NCBI GenBank assembly: GCA_963726765.1
Contig: CAVSDH010000004.1
Location: 186,001 to 250,000 of the forward strand
Direction of reading: 5' to 3'
DNA: 64,000 nt
From: CAIWHR01 sp963726765
GTDB lineage: Bacteria; Pseudomonadota; Gammaproteobacteria; Burkholderiales; Casimicrobiaceae
Position numbers and translations under genes: made by a program. The first letter of the stretch is position 1; every line of letters begins with the position of its first letter. Positions 7,055-16,782 of this stretch are shown here, piece by piece. The notes beneath the pieces are model-generated. The model did not search any database. It was not told the origin of the DNA and saw only the letters and a list, made by a program, of their open reading frames with translations.

Positions 7055-9901
7055 ATGAAGCGCATGCTTTTCAATGCCACACAGGCGGAAGAACTCCGCG
7101 TGGCAATCGTCGACGGACAGCGGCTGGTCGACCTCGACATCGAATCCGCGAGCAAGGAACAGCGCAAGAGCAACATCTACAAGGCGGTCATCACACGCGT
7201 CGAGCCCAGCCTCGAGGCGTGCTTCGTCGACTACGGCGCCGAGCGCCACGGCTTTCTCCCCTTCAAGGAAATTTCGCGCCAGTTCATGAAGGGCGGCCGC
7301 GCAGGCGATGACGAGGACAACGACGGCGATGGCGGCGGCCGCGGCCGGATCCAGGACCAGTTGCGCGAAGGCATGGAGCTCATCGTCCAGGTCGACAAGG
7401 ACGAGCGCGGCAACAAGGGCGCGGCGCTGACGACGTTCATCTCGCTCGCCGGCCGCTACCTCGTGCTGATGCCGAACAATCCGCGTGGCGGCGGCGTCTC
7501 GCGACGCGTCGAGGGCGAAGAGCGCAACGAGCTTCGTGACGCCGTGGCCGGCCTCGACGTTCCACCCGGAATGAGCGTCATCGCCCGCACTGCGGGCATC
7601 GGACGCAGCACCGAGGAGCTGCAGTGGGACCTCAATTACCTGATGCAGCTGTGGACCGCCGTCGAGGACGCCGCGAAGATGCAATCGGGCGCGTACCTCA
7701 TCTACCAGGAGTCGAGTCTCGTCATCCGCGCGATCCGCGACTACTTCCATCCTGACATCGGCGAGCTCCTGATCGACACCGAGGCCATCTACGAGCAGGC
7801 GCAGCAGTTCATGGCGCACGTGATGCCCGCCAACGTCAATCGCGTGAAGCTCTACAAGGACGACGTCCCGCTTTTCTCGCGCTTCCAGATCGAGCACCAG
7901 ATCGAGACCGCCTACGCGCGGCAGGTCGCGCTGCCTTCCGGCGGCGCGATCGTCATCGACCACACCGAAGCGCTCGTGTCGATCGACGTCAACTCCGCGC
8001 GCGCGACCAAGGCGGGCGACATCGAGACGACGGCGTTCAACACGAATTGCGAAGCGGCGGACGAAATCGCGCGTCAGCTGCGCCTGCGCGACCTGGGCGG
8101 ACTCATCGTCATCGACTTCATCGACATGGAAAGCGCCAAGAACCAGCGCGAGGTCGAGGTGCGGGTCAAGGACGCGTTGCGCTACGACCGCGCCCGCGTG
8201 CAGCTCGGCAAGATTTCGCGCTTCGGGTTGATGGAGCTGTCTCGCCAGCGGCTTCGTCCGGCGCTTGCCGAGACGATGCACATCGCGTGTCCGCGCTGCC
8301 ACGGAATCGGCCACATCCGCGGTACCGAATCCTCGGCGCTCCACATCCTGCGCATCCTCCAGGAAGAGGCGATGAAGGAGAACACGGCGCAGGTGATCGC
8401 GCAGGTTCCGATCGACGTCGCCACGTTCCTGCTGAACGAGAAGCGAACCGAGGTGCTTTCGATGGAGACCCGGTTCAGGGTCAACGTCCTGCTTGTCCCC
8501 AACCGGCACCTCGAGACGCCCAACTACTCGATCCAGCGGCTGCGGCACGACGATCTCAATCAGAGCGAACCGCTGCCCCTGTCGTTCGATCTCGTTCAGC
8601 GTCCTGAGGAGACCGACGTCGCGCAGCAGATGAAGGAAGAGGCGAAGGAGCCCCGGCAGGAGGCCGTGGTCAAGGGCATCACGCCGGCGCAGCCTGCGCC
8701 GATCGTCGTGGAAAAGCCGACGCCCACGCCCGTGGCGACATCGCCTTCGCCTTCGCCTGCGGTCGGCGGTTGGCTTGATCGAATGCTGGCGTGGTTTCAG
8801 CCAAAGCCGGCCATCCCGGCACCGCCGGCGCGCGCCGAGACGACCCGGGAATCACGGGACGCGCGACGCGACAACCGCGGGGACCGCGACCGTCCGCGCG
8901 CCCAGGATCGGCGCGAAGGCCGGGAGCGCGACAACCGGCGCGGCGAGGGTCGCGACCAGCGTGGCGGACGCGGCGATCAGCGGCCGCAGGGCCAGAAGGG
9001 CGAACAATCACACGCGCGCGATCAGCAGCCGCGCGGCAGTCAGAAAAACGCGGGCGGTGGCCAGCGCCGCGACGGAAATCGCGACGATGCACGAGGCGCT
9101 CAGCGCGAAGGGCAACCGCCCCGCGAAGCGCGAGAACCTCGCGAGCCGCGCGAGCCGCGCGAACCACGTGCAGCGCAGCCGCCGCGTGAACCGCGTCCTC
9201 CGCGCGAACCCCGCCCACCGGCGCCTGCCACGGGTGATGTCCCGTTGGCCGCCATCGAGGCGGGACCGGGTACTGCGCGCGAGGGTGACGCCGGCACGCA
9301 AACTACCGAACGCGATGGCCGCGGTCGCCGCGACCGGCGTCGTCGCGGCAATCGCGGCGAACCACGCCCCGATCACGCGCAACCGGATCGGGAGGCCGCG
9401 CCGGAGCCGGTCGATGCGCTGACGGCGGCAACGCCCTCGCGCGACGCCGAGGTGCCATTGGCGCGGCATGAACCCGCCGACCCACCTGCGCGGCGCGAGA
9501 ACATGCAGCCGGCCGCGGTCGACGGTGACTCCGCGCCGCCGATTGCATCGCCATTCCACTCGACGACTTTCGCTGCACCGATCGCCGTAGAGATCGCACC
9601 GACGGAGCCGATGCCGGCGTCGGTCCTCGCCAAGCCGGAAGCACCTGCCGAACGGCCGCATGCACCACGGCCGATCCCTGCGCCGAGACCGATTCCCGAG
9701 CTCCCGCCGGTATCGCTGACGCTGCCGCCGGAATCCGGACTCGAGCTCGTCGAGACGAAATTCAAGGCGACGCAGGCGGCGGAGTCCGACTCCTCGATGC
9801 CGGCGGGGCCACGTCGCGTGCGACCGCCGAAGGTCGTCGTCGTCGACGAGCCGCTGCAGATCGTGGAAACGCAACGAACGGAATTGCCGCCGGCAGGCTG
9901 A
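7055..9901 (+). CDS. rne: Ribonuclease E
   Basis: A 948-residue RNase E, the endonuclease that initiates mRNA decay and processes rRNA and tRNA and scaffolds the degradosome. The S1 domain (about residues 37-130) carries an acidic/glycine-rich insert near 84-97. The catalytic DNase I-like domain has D311 in SIDVNSARAT and D354 in IVIDFIDM, the Mg2+ ligands. The zinc-link CPRCHG lies at 412-417. From about residue 560 the protein is disordered: arginine-rich with EPR/PREP repeats, then proline-rich, ending in PLQIVETQR, which resembles the short C-terminal motif of betaproteobacterial RNase E proteins. The start MKRMLFNATQ is canonical. Terminated by a strong hairpin. Confidence 0.95.
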   Translation: MKRMLFNATQAEELRVAIVDGQRLVDLDIESASKEQRKSNIYKAVITRVEPSLEACFVDYGAERHGFLPFKEISRQFMKGGRAGDDEDNDGDGGGRGRIQDQLREGMELIVQVDKDERGNKGAALTTFISLAGRYLVLMPNNPRGGGVSRRVEGEERNELRDAVAGLDVPPGMSVIARTAGIGRSTEELQWDLNYLMQLWTAVEDAAKMQSGAYLIYQESSLVIRAIRDYFHPDIGELLIDTEAIYEQAQQFMAHVMPANVNRVKLYKDDVPLFSRFQIEHQIETAYARQVALPSGGAIVIDHTEALVSIDVNSARATKAGDIETTAFNTNCEAADEIARQLRLRDLGGLIVIDFIDMESAKNQREVEVRVKDALRYDRARVQLGKISRFGLMELSRQRLRPALAETMHIACPRCHGIGHIRGTESSALHILRILQEEAMKENTAQVIAQVPIDVATFLLNEKRTEVLSMETRFRVNVLLVPNRHLETPNYSIQRLRHDDLNQSEPLPLSFDLVQRPEETDVAQQMKEEAKEPRQEAVVKGITPAQPAPIVVEKPTPTPVATSPSPSPAVGGWLDRMLAWFQPKPAIPAPPARAETTRESRDARRDNRGDRDRPRAQDRREGRERDNRRGEGRDQRGGRGDQRPQGQKGEQSHARDQQPRGSQKNAGGGQRRDGNRDDARGAQREGQPPREAREPREPREPREPRAAQPPREPRPPREPRPPAPATGDVPLAAIEAGPGTAREGDAGTQTTERDGRGRRDRRRRGNRGEPRPDHAQPDREAAPEPVDALTAATPSRDAEVPLARHEPADPPARRENMQPAAVDGDSAPPIASPFHSTTFAAPIAVEIAPTEPMPASVLAKPEAPAERPHAPRPIPAPRPIPELPPVSLTLPPESGLELVETKFKATQAAESDSSMPAGPRRVRPPKVVVVDEPLQIVETQRTELPPAG
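9124..9213 (+). repeat. Short in-frame repeat coding for EPR/PRE units in the RNase E tail
   Basis: Reiterated nine-base units close to GAGCCGCGC encode four consecutive EPR triplets and then looser P-R-E-P variants. This is low-complexity coding sequence in the disordered RNA-binding tail of RNase E, not a mobile or CRISPR repeat. Confidence 0.6.
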
Positions 9902-9928
9902 ACGTCGCGTAACGACGAATTTGCCAGA

Positions 9929-9958
9929 AAAAGGCGGACTCCACGTCCGCTTTTTTTT
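9929..9958. terminator. Bidirectional intrinsic terminator between rne and the phosphatase gene
   Basis: GCGGAC (9934-9939) and GTCCGC (9945-9950) form a stem with a five-base loop, followed by eight T on the plus strand and preceded by five A, which gives a U-run on the minus strand as well. It lies between two convergent genes and can serve both. Confidence 0.88.
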
Positions 9959-9981
9959 CGGGGCGCAAGCAGTGCAGACGA

Positions 9982-10485
9982 CTAATTATTGGCCGGCGGC
10001 GCGAGGCTTTCCCCGACGCGTTTCACCAACTCGGAGCTTGCCTGCTCGACCAGGTCCAGCACGTGCTCGAAGCCGTCGGCGCCCCCGTAGTACGGATCGG
10101 GCACTTCCCTCACGCCGATCGCGGGCACGAGGTCCAGCAGAAGCCCGAGATGGCCGGAGAATTCCGGTGGCCGCAGCTCCTCGAGAGCGCGCAGGTTGGA
10201 AAGATCCATCGCAAGGATCCATCCGAAACGCCGGAAATCGGCGGGAACGACCTGGCGCCCGCGCAAGGCGGTGAGATCGTAGCCGCGCCGGCGCGCTGCC
10301 TGGATCGCGCGACGGTCTGGGGGCGAGCCGACGTGCCAGTTGCCGATGCCGGCCGAGTCGGCGAGCACCTGCTCGGCGAGTCCCACCTGCACCAGCGCGG
10401 CGCGAAACACGCCTTCCGCCGTCGGCGAACGGCAGATGTTGCCGAGGCAGACGAAAAGCACCGAGCCGCGCGAATCGCGCGCCAT
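9982..10485 (-). CDS. Low-molecular-weight protein tyrosine phosphatase
   Basis: A 167-residue LMW-PTP. The P-loop CLGNICRS (C13, R19, S20) is the C(X)5RS signature and the general acid D130 is in DPYYG. These cytosolic enzymes dephosphorylate phosphotyrosine, in bacteria often on kinases of exopolysaccharide export. No tyrosine kinase is adjacent; the gene stands alone between rne (convergent) and uvrB (upstream on the same strand, 86-base gap), an arrangement seen in other betaproteobacteria, so its role here is open. Confidence 0.9.
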   Translation of the reverse strand: MARDSRGSVLFVCLGNICRSPTAEGVFRAALVQVGLAEQVLADSAGIGNWHVGSPPDRRAIQAARRRGYDLTALRGRQVVPADFRRFGWILAMDLSNLRALEELRPPEFSGHLGLLLDLVPAIGVREVPDPYYGGADGFEHVLDLVEQASSELVKRVGESLAPPANN

Positions 10486-10571
10486 TCAGGCTCCGCGACC
10501 CCGATCGTGCAAGGTCTGCGCGCGTTGGCGGCGCACCCAATCCCGGTACCGCACGCATCGCCGCTGCGCCA

Positions 10572-12606
10572 TCACGTCTCCACCGGCAACTGCACGCCGA
10601 ACATCGCCTCGCGGATCTGGAAAAGCCTGTCGCGCAGCTCCGCGGCTTTCTCGAATTCGAGATTCTTCGCAGCGTCGACCATCTCCTTTTCGAGCCGCTT
10701 CAGCTCCCTTTCCATGTCCTTCTCCGCCATCGATTCATAGCGTACCTTGGTCTGCGCCGCCTTCAGTTGCTTCTTGCCTTCGTCGGCGTCGTACATGCCG
10801 TCGATCAGATCCTTGATGCGCTTCTGGACGCCGATCGGCGTGATGCCCATCTTCTCGTTCCACGCGACCTGTTTCGCGCGCCGTCTCTCGGTCTCGCCGA
10901 TCGCGGCCTTCATCGAGTCGGTCATCTTGTCGGCATAGAGAATCGCCATGCCGTTGATATGCCGCGCGGCGCGTCCAATCGTCTGGATCAACGAGCGCTC
11001 GGCCCGAAGGAAGCCTTCCTTGTCGGCATCCAGTATCGCCACCAGCGACACCTCGGGAATGTCGAGACCCTCGCGCAGCAGGTTTATGCCCACCAGCACG
11101 TCGAATTCGCCAAGGCGCAGGTCGCGGATGATCTCGACCCGTTCGACAGTGTCGATATCGGAGTGCAGATAGCGGACCTTGACGCCGTGCTCGTTGAGGT
11201 AATCGGTCAGGTCCTCCGCCATCCGCTTGGTCAACGTCGTGACGAGGACCCGCTCCTGCCTTTCGGCTCCTGAGCTTGATCTCGGACAGCAGGTCGTCGA
11301 CCTGCGTCTGCGCCGGGCGCACATCGAGCACCGGATCGACGAGTCCGGTAGGGCGAACGACCTGCTCGACGACCTGACCCGCGTGCATTCGCTCGTATTC
11401 CGCCGGCGTCGCCGACACGAACATCGTCTGCGGCAGCAGGCGTTCGAACTCGTCGAAGCGAAGCGGCCGGTTGTCGAGCGCGGACGGCAGGCGGAAGCCG
11501 TAGTTGACGAGGTTCTCCTTGCGCGCGCGGTCGCCCTTGTACATGCCGCCGGTCTGCGGAATCGTCACGTGCGACTCGTCGATGAACATCAGCGAGCGCG
11601 ACGGCAGGTAATCGATCAATGTCGGCGGCGGCTCGCCCGCCTTGCGACCGGACAGATGGCGCGAGTAGTTCTCGATCCCCTTGCAAAAGCCGATCTCGGT
11701 CATCATCTCGAGGTCGAAGCGCGTCCGCTGCTCGATCCGCTGCGCTTCGATCAATTTCATCTGGCCCACGAAGAATTCCTTCTGCGCAGCCAGTTCGACC
11801 TTGATCTTTTCGATGGCGTCGAGCACCTTCTGACGCCCGGTCACGTAGTGGCTCGACGGGAACACCGTGAAGCGGCCGATCCGCTGCCGAATGTGGCCCG
11901 TCAGGGGATCGAAAAGCTGCAGGGTCTCTACCTGATCGTCGAAGAGCGAAAGGCGCAGCGCGTTTTCCGCGTGCTCGGCCGGAAAGATGTCCAGCACGTC
12001 GCCGCGCACGCGAAACGTGCCGCGCCGGAAGTCGACTTCGTTGCGCTGGTATTGCATCTCGGTCAGGCGCTTGATCGCGTCGCGCTGGGTGAGCGGATCG
12101 CCTTCCTTCACGTGCAGGATCATGCTGTGGTATTCGGACGGGTCGCCGATGCCGTAGATCGCCGAGACGGTCGCGACGATGACGCAATCAGGCCGCTCGA
12201 GGATCGCCTTGGTCGCCGACAGCCGCATCTGCTCGATGTGCTCGTTGATCGACGAATCCTTCTCGATGTAGAGGTCCCGCGAGGGCACGTAGGCCTCGGG
12301 CTGGTAGTAGTCGTAATAGCTGACGAAATACTCGACGGCGTTGTTCGGGAAGAATTCGCGGAACTCCGAATAGAGCTGCGCCGCAAGCGTCTTGTTCGGC
12401 GCCAGCACGAGCGCTGGGCGGCCCGTCCGCGCGATGACGTTCGCCATCGTGTACGTCTTGCCCGAGCCGGTGACGCCCAGCAGTGTCTGGAAGGCGAGCC
12501 CGTCCTGCAGGCCTTCGATGAGCTTGTCGATCGCCTCCGGCTGGTCGCCGGCAGGCTCGAACGGCTTGAAGAGTTCGTAGGGGCTGTTCGGAAAGGTGAC
12601 GAGCAT
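10572..12606 (-). pseudogene. uvrB: Excinuclease ABC subunit B (UvrB), frame broken once as sequenced
   Basis: UvrB, the damage-verification helicase of nucleotide excision repair. The N-terminal part has Walker A GVTGSGKT (44-51), the beta-hairpin YYDYYQPEAYVP (97-108) that clamps DNA, and the DESH box in IDESHVT. After about codon 445 the frame breaks: one extra base near 11271 (CTCAGG-A-GCCGAA on the coding strand) shifts the frame, and the expected continuation (ERVLVTTLTKRMAEDL, helicase motifs IREGLDIPEV-like and QTIGRAARH, and the C-terminal UvrC-binding UVR segment) follows in the next frame to 10572. Removing one base restores about 678 residues. Because nothing else is degraded I think it is a sequence error. 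Confidence 0.9.
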
Positions 12607-12639
12607 TGCGTGATGGCGATCCAGGCGAAGTCGAACCGG

Positions 12640-14466
12640 TTATTGTAGCTCCAACGCGCTGCCCGGCGCGACGTCTTTCCCCGCCGGTCCGGTCCCGTCG
12701 CCGAATTGCAGCCGGGCAAGCCGTGCGTACAGCGGATTCTGTGCGACGAGCTCGCCGTGCGACCCCGACGCCACGATCCGCCCTCGATCCATGACGACTA
12801 TCCGGTCCGCATGGCGAACGGTTGCAAGTCGATGCGCGATGATGAGCACGGTGCGCTTCGTCATCAGGCGCTCGAGCGCCAGCTGGACCACGCGTTCGCT
12901 CTCGGCGTCGAGTGCACTGGTGGCTTCGTCGAGCAGCAGAATCGGGCGATCCGCGAGAATGGCGCGCGCGATGGCGAGGCGTTGCCGCTGCCCGCCGGAA
13001 AGACGCACGCCCCGCTCGCCGAGATGGCTTTCGTAGCCCTGGGGCATCTCGCGGACGAATTCGTCGGCGTAGGCTGCCTCACATGCGGACCGGACTTCGG
13101 CGTCGGTCGCACCGGGCCTGCCGTAGCGGACGTTCTCGAGGACACTTGCCGCGAAGATCACTGGATCCTGCGGTACGACGGCAAGTCGCGCGCGCAGATC
13201 GCCCGGATCGGCCGACCGGAGATCGACGCCGTCGATGCGCACCGCCCCCGCCTCCGGATCGTGAAATCGCAGCAATAGCTGGAACACCGTCGTCTTGCCG
13301 GCGCCGGAAGGACCGACGAGCGCGACGTTCTCGCCGGCGCGCACGTCGAGCGTAAAATCGTCGAGAGCGCGCGTGTCCGGCCGCGACGGATAGCGGAACG
13401 TCACCGCCTCGAAAGTCACCGTCCCCGGCGAAGGTGTCGGCAGCGCCACCGGGTTCGCCGGCGGGCTGATCTCGGGTACGACGGCGAGGAGTTCGAACAG
13501 ACGTTCGGTTGCACCTGCGGCCCGCTGCAGGTCGCCCACGACTTCGCTGATCGTGCCGACCGCGCCGGCGACGATCACCGCGTAGAACACGAATGCCGAG
13601 AGTTGCCCTGCGCTGATGCGGCCCGCCACGACGTCGTGCCCGCCGATCCACAGGATGACGCCGATCGCGCCGAACACGAGCACGATCACCGTGGCGACCA
13701 GCGACGCCCGTTGCCGGATCCGCTGGCGCGCCGTCTCGAACGCGGACTCGACCCGTTCACCGAAGCGACGACGGTCCACGCCTTCGTGACCGTACGCCTG
13801 CACCGTGCGGATTTCGTGCAGCGCCTCGTCCACGTACGCGCCGACGTCGCCGACGCGATCCTGGCTCGCGCGGGCGAGCTTGCGGACGCGGCGCCCGAAC
13901 AGGACGATCGGCGCCACGACCAGCGGCACGCCCGCCAGCACGAGCAGCGTGAGCTTGGTGCTCGTGATCGCCAGCATCACCAGCCCGCCGACCAGAAGCA
14001 GCAGGTTGCGCACCGCCATCGAGGCGCTCGAGCCGACGACGGTTTCCAGCATCGCCGTGTCGTTCGTGAGCCGCGAGATGACCTCGCCGGTGCGCGTCAC
14101 CTCGAACCACCCGGGTGGCAAGCTGAGCAAGTGGTCGAACACGGCGCGCCGAAGGTCCGCGGTGACGCGTTCGCCGATCCACGACACGAAGTAGAACCGG
14201 GTGAACGTCGCGATCGCCATGACCACGACGACCACGAGCATCAGCGCAAGCGTGCGGTCCAGCTCCGCGGCATCGCCGGCGCCGAAGCCGCGGTCGATGA
14301 CTCCTTTGAGGCCCTGCCCCACGGCGAGCACCGCGCCGGCTGCGACGATCAGCGCAACGGCGGCTGCGGCGACTTGCCGTCGATAGGGGCGCAAATACGT
14401 TGCTATGCGAGCCAGCGATTTCAGCGCGCCGCGGGGCGCAAGCACGGGAGGCGTGTCGGGCATCAT
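12640..14466 (-). CDS. ABC exporter, fused membrane and ATPase domains (MsbA-like)
   Basis: A 608-residue half-transporter: six membrane segments in residues 1-320, then a nucleotide-binding domain with Walker A GPSGAGKTT, signature LSGGQRQR, Walker B ILLLDEAT and the switch histidine in IIAHRL. It works as a dimer in the inner membrane. The closest types are MsbA/multidrug exporters of the kind annotated as ABC transporter transmembrane-domain proteins. The substrate is unknown. It ends 34 bases before uvrB on the same strand, so uvrB may share its transcript. An in-frame ATG one codon later could also be the start. Confidence 0.88.
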   Translation of the reverse strand: MMPDTPPVLAPRGALKSLARIATYLRPYRRQVAAAAVALIVAAGAVLAVGQGLKGVIDRGFGAGDAAELDRTLALMLVVVVVMAIATFTRFYFVSWIGERVTADLRRAVFDHLLSLPPGWFEVTRTGEVISRLTNDTAMLETVVGSSASMAVRNLLLLVGGLVMLAITSTKLTLLVLAGVPLVVAPIVLFGRRVRKLARASQDRVGDVGAYVDEALHEIRTVQAYGHEGVDRRRFGERVESAFETARQRIRQRASLVATVIVLVFGAIGVILWIGGHDVVAGRISAGQLSAFVFYAVIVAGAVGTISEVVGDLQRAAGATERLFELLAVVPEISPPANPVALPTPSPGTVTFEAVTFRYPSRPDTRALDDFTLDVRAGENVALVGPSGAGKTTVFQLLLRFHDPEAGAVRIDGVDLRSADPGDLRARLAVVPQDPVIFAASVLENVRYGRPGATDAEVRSACEAAYADEFVREMPQGYESHLGERGVRLSGGQRQRLAIARAILADRPILLLDEATSALDAESERVVQLALERLMTKRTVLIIAHRLATVRHADRIVVMDRGRIVASGSHGELVAQNPLYARLARLQFGDGTGPAGKDVAPGSALELQ

Positions 14467-14613
14467 GGCGATACGGGGTCGAGCCGGCCATCGTGACGTG
14501 CAATCGAGGATTGCCGGCCGCGTTCCGGCACGTTAGCCTTCGGACACCCCGCTGTCGAGACGATCAGATTCGACGGCACGTCACCCCCTAACCCAACTGT
14601 TTCGGAGCCCACC

Positions 14614-15009
14614 ATGTCCACACCCCTTCCTGCGCTGACGACGCTCGTCGCAGTCCTGCTCTACTTCACGACCATCGTCAATGTGGCGTTCGCCCGCACC
14701 AAATACAAGATCATCGCGCCGGCGATCACGGGCAATGCCGATTTCGAGCGGGTCTTCCGGGTGCAGATGAATACGCTGGAGCAGCTCATTGCCTTCCTGC
14801 CCGCCCTATGGCTGTTCGCGCTCTACGTGAACCCCGCGTGGTCCTCCGTGCTCGGTGCGGGCTGGATCGTCGGTCGCGCGCTCTACGCGGTCGGCTACAC
14901 GCGGGCAGCGTCCAAGCGCGGAACCGGCTTCGTCATCGCGTTCTCCGCGCTGGCGATTTTGTGGCTCGGCGCGCTCTGGGGAGTCGTATCGGCGCTCCTG
15001 CGCGGATGA
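14614..15009 (+). CDS. MAPEG family membrane protein
   Basis: A 131-residue protein with four predicted membrane helices and the MAPEG family pattern RVQMNTLEQLIAFLPALW, corresponding to the ERxxxNxxE-type region of eicosanoid/glutathione-metabolism membrane proteins. Bacterial MAPEG proteins may have glutathione transferase or peroxidase activity, but this one is unassigned. A GGAG ribosome-binding site lies before the ATG. It stands alone between the divergent ABC exporter and the aminotransferase. Confidence 0.8.
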   Translation: MSTPLPALTTLVAVLLYFTTIVNVAFARTKYKIIAPAITGNADFERVFRVQMNTLEQLIAFLPALWLFALYVNPAWSSVLGAGWIVGRALYAVGYTRAASKRGTGFVIAFSALAILWLGALWGVVSALLRG

Positions 15010-15124
15010 CGTCCACCGTTGTCGAACGAGGACGCCCGTCGGACGGATTGCTTCGAATCGTTCCCGTCCGGTTCAAGGGAAATGCTGCCCGTTGGACGCG
15101 TCCGAACCCCTCGGTCCCCCGACG

Positions 15125-15130
15125 TATAAT
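15125..15130 (+). promoter_or_regulatory. Candidate -10 element for the aminotransferase gene
   Basis: TATAAT lies 33 bases before the ATG of the aminotransferase gene. No good -35 is found at normal spacing; TTGGAC at 15092 is too far away. Partial promoter call only. Confidence 0.35.
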
Positions 15131-15162
15131 GAACGCTCCGCGACCCGCTCGACGCCCCGTCC

Positions 15163-16380
15163 ATGAACGCCCCGCCGCCGATCTCGCTGCTCGCCGCCGT
15201 CGAACTCGCGCCGAAGGATCCGATCCTCGGCCTCACGGAGAGTTTCCTCGGCGATCGCAACCCGAAGAAGATCAATCTTGGCGTCGGCGTGTACATCGAC
15301 GACACCGGCAAGATACCCCTTCTCGACTGCGTGCAAAGTGCCGAACGGGACATGGCCGAGCGGGCCTCGCCGCGTGGCTATCTGCCCATCGACGGGATTG
15401 CCGATTACGATCGCGCCGTGCAGGCGCTCGTCCTGGGCTCGGAAAGCGAAATCATCAAGGCGGGACGCGCGGTGACGGTGCAGGCGCTGGGCGGAACCGG
15501 CGGTCTCAAGATCGGCGCCGATTTCCTGCGCAGGTTCGCGCCGGGCGCGCAGGTCTGGATCAGCGATCCCAGCTGGGAGAACCATCGCGCGCTGTTCGAA
15601 GGCGCCGGCTTCAAGGTCAACACGTACCCGTACTACGACACCCGGACCCGCGGACTCGATTTCGACGCGATGATGGCCGCGCTTGGAGAGGTGCCGGCCG
15701 GCGCGATCGCCGTGTTGCACGCCTGTTGCCACAACCCCACGGGCGTTGATCCGTCGCCGGCGCAATGGACGAAGATCATCGACATCGTCCGCGCGCGCGG
15801 CATCGTTCCTTTTCTCGATACGGCCTATCAAGGATTCGCGGACGGCATCGAGGCGGACGGCGAGGTCGTGCGCCGCTTTGCGGCGACGCCGGGGCCGCTG
15901 CTGATCTCGAACTCGTTCTCGAAATCGTTCTCGCTGTACGGAGAGCGCGTGGGCGCGCTGACGGTCGTCGCCGCGGACAGCGGCGAAGCAGCGCGCGTCC
16001 TCTCGCAACTGAAGCGTCTCATCCGCGCCAACTATTCCAACCCGCCGACCCACGGCGGCCAGATCGTGGCTACCGTGCTCAAGTCACCGGAGTTGCGCGC
16101 GCTTTGGGAGGCCGAGGTCGCCACGATGCGAAATCGCATCAAGCTGATGCGTGCAACGCTGGTCGAGCGGCTGCACGAGCGCCTCCCAGGTTCGGATTTT
16201 CGCTTCGTCCTTCATCAACGCGGCATGTTCTCCTACTCGGGGCTCACCAAAGAGCAGATCGTGCGACTGCGCGGCGAATTCTCGATCTACGCCCTCGACT
16301 CCGGGCGCGTCTGCGTCGCGGCGCTCAATTCGCGCAACGTGGACGACGTCGCCAACGCGATCGCGACGGTCGTCGGTTGA
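15163..16380 (+). CDS. Aspartate/aromatic amino acid aminotransferase (class I)
   Basis: A 405-residue PLP enzyme of the AspC/TyrB subgroup (Ia-gamma). Visible residues include the substrate/cofactor region GVGVYIDDTGKIPLL, the CCHNPTGVDP loop with the Asn that touches PLP, DTAYQGF, and the Schiff-base lysine K254 in SNSFSKSFSLYGERVG. It interconverts aspartate or aromatic amino acids with their keto acids. In many betaproteobacteria this gene is the divergent neighbour of uvrB, and here two genes have come to lie between them. Choice between aspC and tyrB is not possible from sequence alone. Confidence 0.9.
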   Translation: MNAPPPISLLAAVELAPKDPILGLTESFLGDRNPKKINLGVGVYIDDTGKIPLLDCVQSAERDMAERASPRGYLPIDGIADYDRAVQALVLGSESEIIKAGRAVTVQALGGTGGLKIGADFLRRFAPGAQVWISDPSWENHRALFEGAGFKVNTYPYYDTRTRGLDFDAMMAALGEVPAGAIAVLHACCHNPTGVDPSPAQWTKIIDIVRARGIVPFLDTAYQGFADGIEADGEVVRRFAATPGPLLISNSFSKSFSLYGERVGALTVVAADSGEAARVLSQLKRLIRANYSNPPTHGGQIVATVLKSPELRALWEAEVATMRNRIKLMRATLVERLHERLPGSDFRFVLHQRGMFSYSGLTKEQIVRLRGEFSIYALDSGRVCVAALNSRNVDDVANAIATVVG

Positions 16381-16402
16381 GGGCCGGGCGCGGTCGCTGG
16401 CT

Positions 16403-16430
16403 TTGACAGAGCGGCAAAACACGATATAAT
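16403..16430 (+). promoter_or_regulatory. Strong sigma70-type promoter for tRNA-Gly
   Basis: A perfect TTGACA (16403-16408), a 16-base spacer and a perfect TATAAT (16425-16430) precede the tRNA-Gly gene. Transcription would begin near 16437, about nine bases before the mature tRNA. Confidence 0.85.
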
Positions 16431-16445
16431 TCAATGCTGTCCAAC

Positions 16446-16521
16446 GCGGGAATAGCTCAGTTGGTAGAGCGCAACCTTGCCAAGGTTGAGGTCGGGAGTT
16501 CGAGACTCCTTTCCCGCTCCA
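16446..16521 (+). tRNA. tRNA-Gly(GCC)
   Basis: A 76-nt cloverleaf including the encoded CCA. Acceptor stem GCGGGA pairs with TCCCGC, the anticodon loop contains GCC, and the T arm holds GTTCGAGAC. It sits directly behind a consensus promoter. Confidence 0.95.
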
Positions 16522-16530
16522 GTTTCACGA

Positions 16531-16571
16531 GGGAGAGCCCGCAGATTCCATGAGGCTCTCCCTTTTCGTTT
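16531..16571 (+). terminator. Intrinsic terminator after tRNA-Gly
   Basis: GGGAGAGCC and GGCTCTCCC form a nine-bp perfect stem with a 14-base loop, followed by CTTTTCGTTT. It lies between the Gly and Cys tRNAs, so tRNA-Cys either depends on read-through or on its own promoter. Confidence 0.75.
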
Positions 16572-16606
16572 GACCGGCCTGCGAATTCGCGCGGGCCGCC
16601 GTCCCT

Positions 16607-16680
16607 GGCGGGGTGGCAGAGTGGTCATGCAGCGGCCTGCAAAGCCGTCTACGCCGGTTCGATTCCGACCCCCGCCTCCA
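16607..16680 (+). tRNA. tRNA-Cys(GCA)
   Basis: A 74-nt cloverleaf with encoded CCA: acceptor GGCGGGG pairs with CCCCGCC, the anticodon loop CTGCAAA gives GCA, and the T arm is GGTTCGATTCC. No clear own promoter is seen in the 36 bases after the upstream terminator. Confidence 0.95.
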
Positions 16681-16782
16681 TTGCGGCCACCCGGCGCTGC
16701 ACGGTTCCATCGTTCGGGCGCGACGCAGTGCACCGATTCGCGCCGCGGCGGACGACGCGATCGCTCATTGCAAGGAACGCGC

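Noticed and set aside
6983..8548. 521-residue frame antisense to rne
   Set aside because: It mirrors the conserved RNase E catalytic domain and has no start signal or homology.
9100..9230. CRISPR-like or tandem-repeat array
   Set aside because: The repeated units encode EPR residues in frame inside the RNase E tail with no spacers.
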